From assembly GCA_030740315.1 (NCBI GenBank), contig JASLXN010000042.1:1-9465 (forward strand): 9,465 nucleotides of DNA, given 5' to 3'. Each line of letters opens with the position of its first letter. Position 1 is the first letter of the stretch. Source of the DNA: Dehalococcoidia bacterium. Lineage in GTDB: Bacteria > Chloroflexota > Dehalococcoidia > JACVQG01 > JAHKAY01. The translations under genes and the position numbers were made by a program. Positions 5,959 through 9,465 of this stretch are shown here, in pieces. The notes beneath the pieces are model-generated. The model did no database searches and had not been told where the DNA came from. It was given only the letters and a program-made list of their open reading frames with translations.

Positions 5959-6318
5959 TTAGAAACGGCCCACCGCATAGTTGACGGCTAGAAAGGCGAT
6001 GCCGAGTAGAAACAGTGTGGTACAGGTGCGGAATACATGGGGGACAAACCACCCTGGAAAGAACATGTCCGTGACTCGGCCCGTCTCATCGCCCCATTTC
6101 TTCGCCATGTTGGTTAGCGGGCACTCCCAGCCGTTGGCAACCAGCACCAGCCCCTCTAATAACACGGCCCCAATAGCAAGCGGAAGAAACCAGCTATGAG
6201 TGCCCCTGATAGCGGAGTAAAGAATATAACCTACGCTGGCCGAAAACAGGAAGAAGACGGCCGTATGGACCGATTTTACGAGAAATATTTTTTGTCGGTT
6301 GTCTCCGGTTGGCGACAT
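5959..6318 (-). CDS. Small integral membrane protein of unknown function
   Basis: The product of about 119 residues has three likely membrane segments: one near the N-terminus (VKSVHTAVFFLFSASVGYIL), one in the middle (FLPLAIGAVLLEGLVLVANG) and one at the C-terminus (FRTCTTLFLLGIAFLAVNYA). Between the second and third lies a polar loop with the distinctive WECPLT and a Gly/Asp/Thr-rich stretch ending DMFFPGW. I recall uncharacterised small membrane proteins with a similar NGWxCPLT motif but cannot name a function. I chose the ATG at 6318, which has GAGG 9 nt upstream; an in-frame TTG at 6324 lies too close to that site. It starts 46 nt after the alpha/beta hydrolase stop on the same strand, so the two may be co-transcribed. 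Confidence 0.75.
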   Translation of the reverse strand: MSPTGDNRQKIFLVKSVHTAVFFLFSASVGYILYSAIRGTHSWFLPLAIGAVLLEGLVLVANGWECPLTNMAKKWGDETGRVTDMFFPGWFVPHVFRTCTTLFLLGIAFLAVNYAVGRF

Positions 6319-6364
6319 GTCCAATAGCCTCTAAGGCTTACCCCTAAATGATTCGTACAGGGAG

Positions 6365-7006
6365 CTACACCAGGTGCTGGGAGAAGAAGCGGGAGATGCG
6401 GCTGCCCAGCATTCCCTCGTATCCTCCCCAGAAGTGGTCGGCACCGCTAACACCTTCCCATTCCGCCACACCGGGAACCCCACGGAGCAGGCCCTCCAAC
6501 TCACCGGCGTAGGAGTAGGGATCGGCATCGCCGGAGACCAGCAGCTTGGGGCCAGCGAACCCACTGATGGCAGCCCCCTCCATACCATCCAGGGGTAAGG
6601 ACACCAGGGCCAGGGCCTTTAGCCCCGCATTACCAGTGGCCGCCCGGAGGGCCACTCCAGCGCCGAAGGAGTAGCCGCAAAGTCCCAGACGGGCGGAGTC
6701 CACATCGGGTTGGGAACTTGCATACGACAGGGCGGCGGCGATATCTTCGGCCTCACCTCCTCCGGAATCGTAGCTGCCCTGGCTCCCCTCCACCCCACGG
6801 AAATTGAAGCGCAGGGCGGCGAGGTTGGATTCGGTCAGGGCCAGGCACACGGAGTAGACCACATTGTTGTTCATACTGCCACCGTACAGCGGGTGGGGGT
6901 GGCACACCACCACCGCGGGGAATGGGCCGCCAGCCTGCGGAAGGTGCCAATCCCCCTCCAAGCTAAGACCGCCGGATGGGAAGGTGACACGGTACTCCTG
7001 CATCAT
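6365..7006 (-). CDS. Alpha/beta hydrolase (COG2945-type, dienelactone hydrolase-like)
   Basis: This 213-residue, single-domain cytoplasmic alpha/beta hydrolase has the marks of the predicted-hydrolase group COG2945. They are HPHPLYGGSMNNN (36-48, oxyanion-loop region), RFNFRGV (66-72), the nucleophile elbow GYSFGA with Ser113, the acid in GDADPY (Asp162), and the histidine in GADHFW (His191). The triad is complete, so it should be an active esterase or lipase-like enzyme; the substrate is unknown. The start is the ATG at 7006, directly followed by a second ATG, with a strong AAGGAG SD 8 nt upstream. It lies downstream of the AmmeMemoRadiSam genes on the same strand, separated by a highly structured spacer of about 220 bp, and upstream of the small membrane protein. 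Confidence 0.88.
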   Translation of the reverse strand: MMQEYRVTFPSGGLSLEGDWHLPQAGGPFPAVVVCHPHPLYGGSMNNNVVYSVCLALTESNLAALRFNFRGVEGSQGSYDSGGGEAEDIAAALSYASSQPDVDSARLGLCGYSFGAGVALRAATGNAGLKALALVSLPLDGMEGAAISGFAGPKLLVSGDADPYSYAGELEGLLRGVPGVAEWEGVSGADHFWGGYEGMLGSRISRFFSQHLV

Positions 7007-7077
7007 ATCTGTTTCTCCTTAGCCAGGCTCTTTCAAATCATCCTCTTTCCTACCCAGTCGCCCGTGGGATAATGTCT

Positions 7078-7093
7078 GGGGGCTTTGCTCCCC
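7078..7093. repeat. GC-rich short stem-loop
   Basis: GGGG (7078-7081) pairs with CCCC (7090-7093), extended inward by GC/GC around a TTT loop with one bulged T. It is the last of three stem-loops in the spacer before the alpha/beta hydrolase. No T-run follows on either strand, so a classic intrinsic terminator is not supported. Confidence 0.4.
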
Positions 7094-7104
7094 AAACCCC
7101 CCGA

Positions 7105-7145
7105 GGCATTTACTCGGGCGGGCTCACCGCGGGTCGAGTGATGCC
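7105..7145. repeat. Nested stem-loop in the spacer (14 paired bases)
   Basis: Three pairings nest exactly: GGCAT (7105-7109) with ATGCC (7141-7145), ACTCG (7112-7116) with CGAGT (7135-7139), and GCGG (7118-7121) with CCGC (7127-7130) around a 5-nt loop. Small internal loops separate them. This would form a stable RNA hairpin on either strand. Confidence 0.6.
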
Positions 7146-7164
7146 CGACCTGTTGGCCTGGACT

Positions 7165-7194
7165 CTCCGAAGGAGTCAGATACTCTGTTCGGAG
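7165..7194. repeat. Nested stem-loop with competing fold
   Basis: CTCCGAA (7165-7171) pairs exactly with TTCGGAG (7188-7194), and inside it GAGT (7173-7176) pairs with ACTC (7182-7185) around a 5-nt loop. A second, mutually exclusive hairpin is possible between GACTC (7161-7165) and GAGTC (7173-7177) with a CGAA tetraloop. Such alternative folds are typical of attenuators but also arise in repeats. Confidence 0.55.
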
Positions 7195-7229
7195 CAGGTG
7201 GGAAAGGCAGTGTCTGGTAAACGACATCA

Positions 7230-7442
7230 TCACTGGAACTTGACGATGGCACCCTGGGGGCAGGAGAGTAGGCACAGAAAACATCCCTGACAAAGCTGGG
7301 GGTTGGTAACAAAGGGTACCTCTCCTGGGGCCTCCTGTGCAAGCACCCTACGTTTACGCGACGGGATGGCGGCACAAACGCCGCTAGCGCACCCCTGGGG
7401 GTCACATCTTGTAGCATCCACACAAGCCGCCGACTTGGGCAT
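7230..7442 (-). CDS. Small eight-cysteine ferredoxin-like protein of the AmmeMemoRadiSam operon
   Basis: The 70-residue protein contains exactly eight cysteines. The C-terminal part CQGCFLCLLSCPQGA (Cys51, 54, 57, 61) is a textbook CxxCxxCxxxCP [4Fe-4S] motif. The N-terminal cysteines (7, 13, 18, 23) are in an unusual Cx5Cx4Cx4C pattern, where CDPQGC recalls the CxPKKC start of the ABCE1/RLI iron-sulfur domain. A 27-residue linker joins the two. Two [4Fe-4S] clusters are possible. It starts 2 nt after the stop of the LigB/Memo-AMMECR1 fusion, with SD AAAGGT about 9 nt upstream, so it belongs to that operon and could supply electrons to the radical SAM enzyme. That role is inferred from context only. 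The C-terminus ends right after IVKFQ. Confidence 0.8.
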   Translation of the reverse strand: MPKSAACVDATRCDPQGCASGVCAAIPSRKRRVLAQEAPGEVPFVTNPQLCQGCFLCLLSCPQGAIVKFQ

Positions 7443-7444
7443 GG

Positions 7445-8758
7445 CTATCTGTACCTTTGCACCTCAAAGCAGTATATATCAACAGGTTCTTGGGGGGAGA
7501 TGCCTGCCTTGTGTGAGCATATGAGTATCTGCTCCTCCACCGTATCCACACCCTCCAAATCAGGCAGCAGCAGCCCCCTTTTCCCTTTGTGCTCCACTAT
7601 GATGCCGTAGAGTTTGGGGTCCAGCATCCCCCTATCGGTCACCTTCTGCGGCCGGGCGAGGACATCCACGCTGTAGCGCAGGTACGGCAACTCTTCAGCA
7701 GACACGGGATGGAAGCGGGGATCCTGGGTAGCGGCGCTGACGGCGTTGGTGACAGTTTCCAGGGCCACATTATCCCGGGCCGGGTCATAGGTACCTATGC
7801 AGCCCCTGAGCTCCCCAAACTTTTTAATAGATACAAACACCGCCGCCCGCTCCTTCATCTCCGGTGTGAGCTCGCCTGGCTTGAGCGTTTTACCCTCTCG
7901 GACATATCGTTCCACCGTTTCCTTGGCCAAGCCGACAATGGGGTGTGGCTGCCGGGGTCCTTTGACTGGCAGAGAGGCCACCATATAGCCGACCCCGAAA
8001 GGCCCTTCGTATGAGTGCACTTGTGGGTTCACCTCCAGGGCCTCTAGGGCACCCAGCAGGATGACAATAGAGCGCAGCCCGCACTCCCCTGCCCGCTCCA
8101 CCAGTACGGGGTTGAGGTTCAGCAGGGCATCATGGTCAACCTCCCGCACGGCCCGGACCACATGCTGGTCAAACGACTGGCCCTCTGGGTCGTAGCCCGC
8201 AGGGGCGGACTGGGTCAGGCGGTGTGACAGGTCGCCGCTGGCGATGACGGCCACTCTCTTATCCGTCCTCTCCGCCGCCAGCCTCAAGGCCTGCCCTAGG
8301 GCGAAGTGGTAGGGGAGGGGCAGGTAAGAGAATGTCATGGGCACCACGGGTATTCCCCTGGCCTTTTCTCCCAGAAAGTACAGGGGCACCGTGGCCCCGT
8401 GGTCAAGCTGGTAATCCTCGTCTCCGATGCTTTCGATAGGGATATGGGCTTTAGCTGCCTCCTGTTGGAGAGCGGACACCAACTCTAGGTCGTTACTGTA
8501 TGCTGTCTGCGGAAAGGCGGAACCCCACTGGCGCATGTCACCAGTGCAACCGGCGGCGGTGAGGATTCCCATGGCATCACCGTGTACACGGCCATGGGGG
8601 CTGATGATTACCAGCGTTTGTGGGGATGCCTCGGCCATTTCATCGGCCAGCCGTACCATGGCATCCGTGGTGGCCTGAATAGCCTTTTCTTGGCCGTGGC
8701 CTACATCGGGGATGAGGAGAGGAGGGTGAGGGACCACACAACCAAACACTATGCCCAT
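7445..8758 (-). CDS. LigB/Memo-AMMECR1 fusion protein (AmmeMemoRadiSam system)
   Basis: This 437-residue protein joins two domains. Residues 1 to about 265 are a LigB/Memo domain, related to class III extradiol ring-cleavage dioxygenases, with the expected metal or substrate histidines at His11 (VPHPPLLIP), His55 (ISPHG), His120 (LDHGATVPLYFL) and His179 (SGDLSH), and the conserved GECG at 224-227. Residues about 272 to 437 are an AMMECR1 domain with its signature LRGCIGT (317-323) and a C-terminal VEEQ/QEPVDIYCFEV. Cytoplasmic. The ATG at 8758 has SD GGAGGT about 5 nt upstream. It lies 24 nt downstream of the radical SAM gene and 2 nt upstream of the ferredoxin. Memo, AMMECR1 and a radical SAM enzyme recur together across bacteria and archaea; the fused form is known, but the reaction has not been established to my knowledge. 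Confidence 0.93.
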   Translation of the reverse strand: MGIVFGCVVPHPPLLIPDVGHGQEKAIQATTDAMVRLADEMAEASPQTLVIISPHGRVHGDAMGILTAAGCTGDMRQWGSAFPQTAYSNDLELVSALQQEAAKAHIPIESIGDEDYQLDHGATVPLYFLGEKARGIPVVPMTFSYLPLPYHFALGQALRLAAERTDKRVAVIASGDLSHRLTQSAPAGYDPEGQSFDQHVVRAVREVDHDALLNLNPVLVERAGECGLRSIVILLGALEALEVNPQVHSYEGPFGVGYMVASLPVKGPRQPHPIVGLAKETVERYVREGKTLKPGELTPEMKERAAVFVSIKKFGELRGCIGTYDPARDNVALETVTNAVSAATQDPRFHPVSAEELPYLRYSVDVLARPQKVTDRGMLDPKLYGIIVEHKGKRGLLLPDLEGVDTVEEQILICSHKAGISPQEPVDIYCFEVQRYR

Positions 8759-8782
8759 GGCATACCTCCGGTGCTTTCCAAC

Positions 8783-9465
8783 TCAGGCCGGGGCCTTCCT
8801 TGCGGCGCTGGAGCGCACCCCGACCTCGGCACCACAACGGGAGCAAACGGAGCCTTTTAGCCCCAGCACCCGAGTATCGTAGCCGTAGCGTTTAATCAGA
8901 ATCTGCCCGCAGGAATAACACTGCGTGCTCTCCGAGCCATGGCCCGGCACATTCCCCAAGTAGACGAAACGTAACCCCTCTTCCAGTCCAATCCGCCTCG
9001 CTGTTTCCAGAGTATCCACCGGGGTAATGGGCAGGTGAGTGAGCTGGTACTGGGGGTGGAAACGGGTAACATGCCAGGGGGTCAGCTCTCCGAGCTCCTC
9101 TCTGACCCAGCAGGCTATATCCCGAAGCTGCTCCTCGTCATCATTCATCGTGGGAATGACATTGGTAACCACCTCTACATGTATATTCCATTTGGTCTTG
9201 GCCCGCCGTGCGGCCTCCAGCACTTCCTGCCACCGTACCACGCGCGCCAGGTTTCGATAGAAGGAATCGGAGAAGCCCTTGATATCTACACGGAAGGCAT
9301 CCAGATAGGGGCCGATTTCATCCAGCGCCTCTGCCGTGATGAAGCCGTTGGTAACATACACCGTGTATAGACCCTGTGCCCGGGCCAGCCTGGCACAGTC
9401 GTAGGTATATTCGAACCATATGGTAGGCTCGTTATAGGTCCACGAGATTCCGGCGCAGCCGTTAC
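8783..9465 (-). CDS. amrS: AmmeMemoRadiSam system radical SAM enzyme, 5' end outside the window
   Basis: The frame stays open to the window edge, so the N-terminus with the CxxxCxxC iron-sulfur site is not visible; about 226 residues are. Typical pieces of this enzyme are present in order: ISWTYNEPTIWFEYTYD, GLYTVYVTNGFI, FRVDIKGFSDSFY, WNIHVEVVTNVIPTMND, TPWHVTRFHPQY, and RFVYLGNVPGH. The C-terminus carries a zinc-ribbon-like pair of cysteine knuckles, CYSCG and CSRCG, as in other AmrS proteins (related to pyruvate formate-lyase activating enzymes). The internal GTG at 9361 is a valine of this frame and not a start. The stop is 24 nt before the LigB/Memo-AMMECR1 gene, so the two share a transcript. 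It probably makes a 5'-deoxyadenosyl radical; its target is unknown. Confidence 0.93.
   Translation of the reverse strand, partial: NGCAGISWTYNEPTIWFEYTYDCARLARAQGLYTVYVTNGFITAEALDEIGPYLDAFRVDIKGFSDSFYRNLARVVRWQEVLEAARRAKTKWNIHVEVVTNVIPTMNDDEEQLRDIACWVREELGELTPWHVTRFHPQYQLTHLPITPVDTLETARRIGLEEGLRFVYLGNVPGHGSESTQCYSCGQILIKRYGYDTRVLGLKGSVCSRCGAEVGVRSSAARKAPA

Noticed and set aside
5679..5978. 99-codon minus-strand frame after the membrane protein
   Set aside because: There is no SD, it overlaps the end of the membrane protein gene, and its second half has no protein-like character; at most the middle is a remnant.
7007..7229. tRNA or known riboswitch in the structured spacer
   Set aside because: No T-arm GTTCGAA-type sequence, cloverleaf or conserved riboswitch core was seen; only simple stem-loops.
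9359..9361. GTG at 9361 as the start of a 192-residue protein
   Set aside because: The frame is open to the window edge and the preceding residues (TYNEPTIWFEYTYD) are conserved parts of the radical SAM enzyme, so this GTG is internal.

Overview
The window is a compact bacterial region. By eye it is GC-rich, probably in the high 50s percent, though I did not count it. Genes are tightly packed, Shine-Dalgarno (SD) sites are purine-rich, and at least one start is TTG. The family mix is a fused LigB/Memo-AMMECR1 protein with its radical SAM partner, a DUF6282-type hydrolase, a nitronate monooxygenase and a possible remnant of an acetyl-CoA synthase C-terminus. This would suit an anaerobic or subsurface bacterium such as a Dehalococcoidia-type Chloroflexota. 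That placement is inference; no rRNA or other marker gene is present.

Left part (1-3448). A divergent control region (about 12-230) separates a minus-strand gene, of which only the first codons are visible, from a rightward set of three genes. The control region holds a near-consensus leftward promoter, a perfect 8-bp inverted repeat beside its -35 box, and a 9-bp tandem repeat made of SD-like sequence. The rightward genes are a DUF6282-type hydrolase broken by an in-frame TAA, a LeuB/isocitrate-dehydrogenase-family protein with altered catalytic residues, and a small cupin. A short-chain dehydrogenase (SDR) converges on the cupin from the other strand. Together these look like a small accessory catabolic cluster of unknown substrate.

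Middle part (3449-5958). A gene-free stretch of about 400 bp, containing a 15-bp-arm inverted repeat, separates the SDR from a nitronate monooxygenase on the plus strand. The 3' end of the monooxygenase meets a short minus-strand remnant that resembles the extreme C-terminus of acetyl-CoA synthase. Next come a hemerythrin-like protein and about 315 bp with no convincing gene.

Right part (5959-9465). Everything is on the minus strand. Read in the direction of transcription, the order is: a radical SAM enzyme of the AmmeMemoRadiSam system (cut by the window edge), a LigB/Memo-AMMECR1 fusion, a very small eight-cysteine ferredoxin, a spacer of about 220 bp with three stem-loops, an alpha/beta hydrolase and a small membrane protein. 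The first three are almost certainly one operon, with gaps of 24 and 2 nt. The function of that system is not established.

The points most worth a second look are the altered active site and NADP-type pocket of the LeuB-like protein, the tiny ferredoxin in the AmmeMemoRadiSam operon, the structured spacer at 7078-7194, the tandem SD repeat at 20-45, and the two stretches of readable protein interrupted by in-frame stops.
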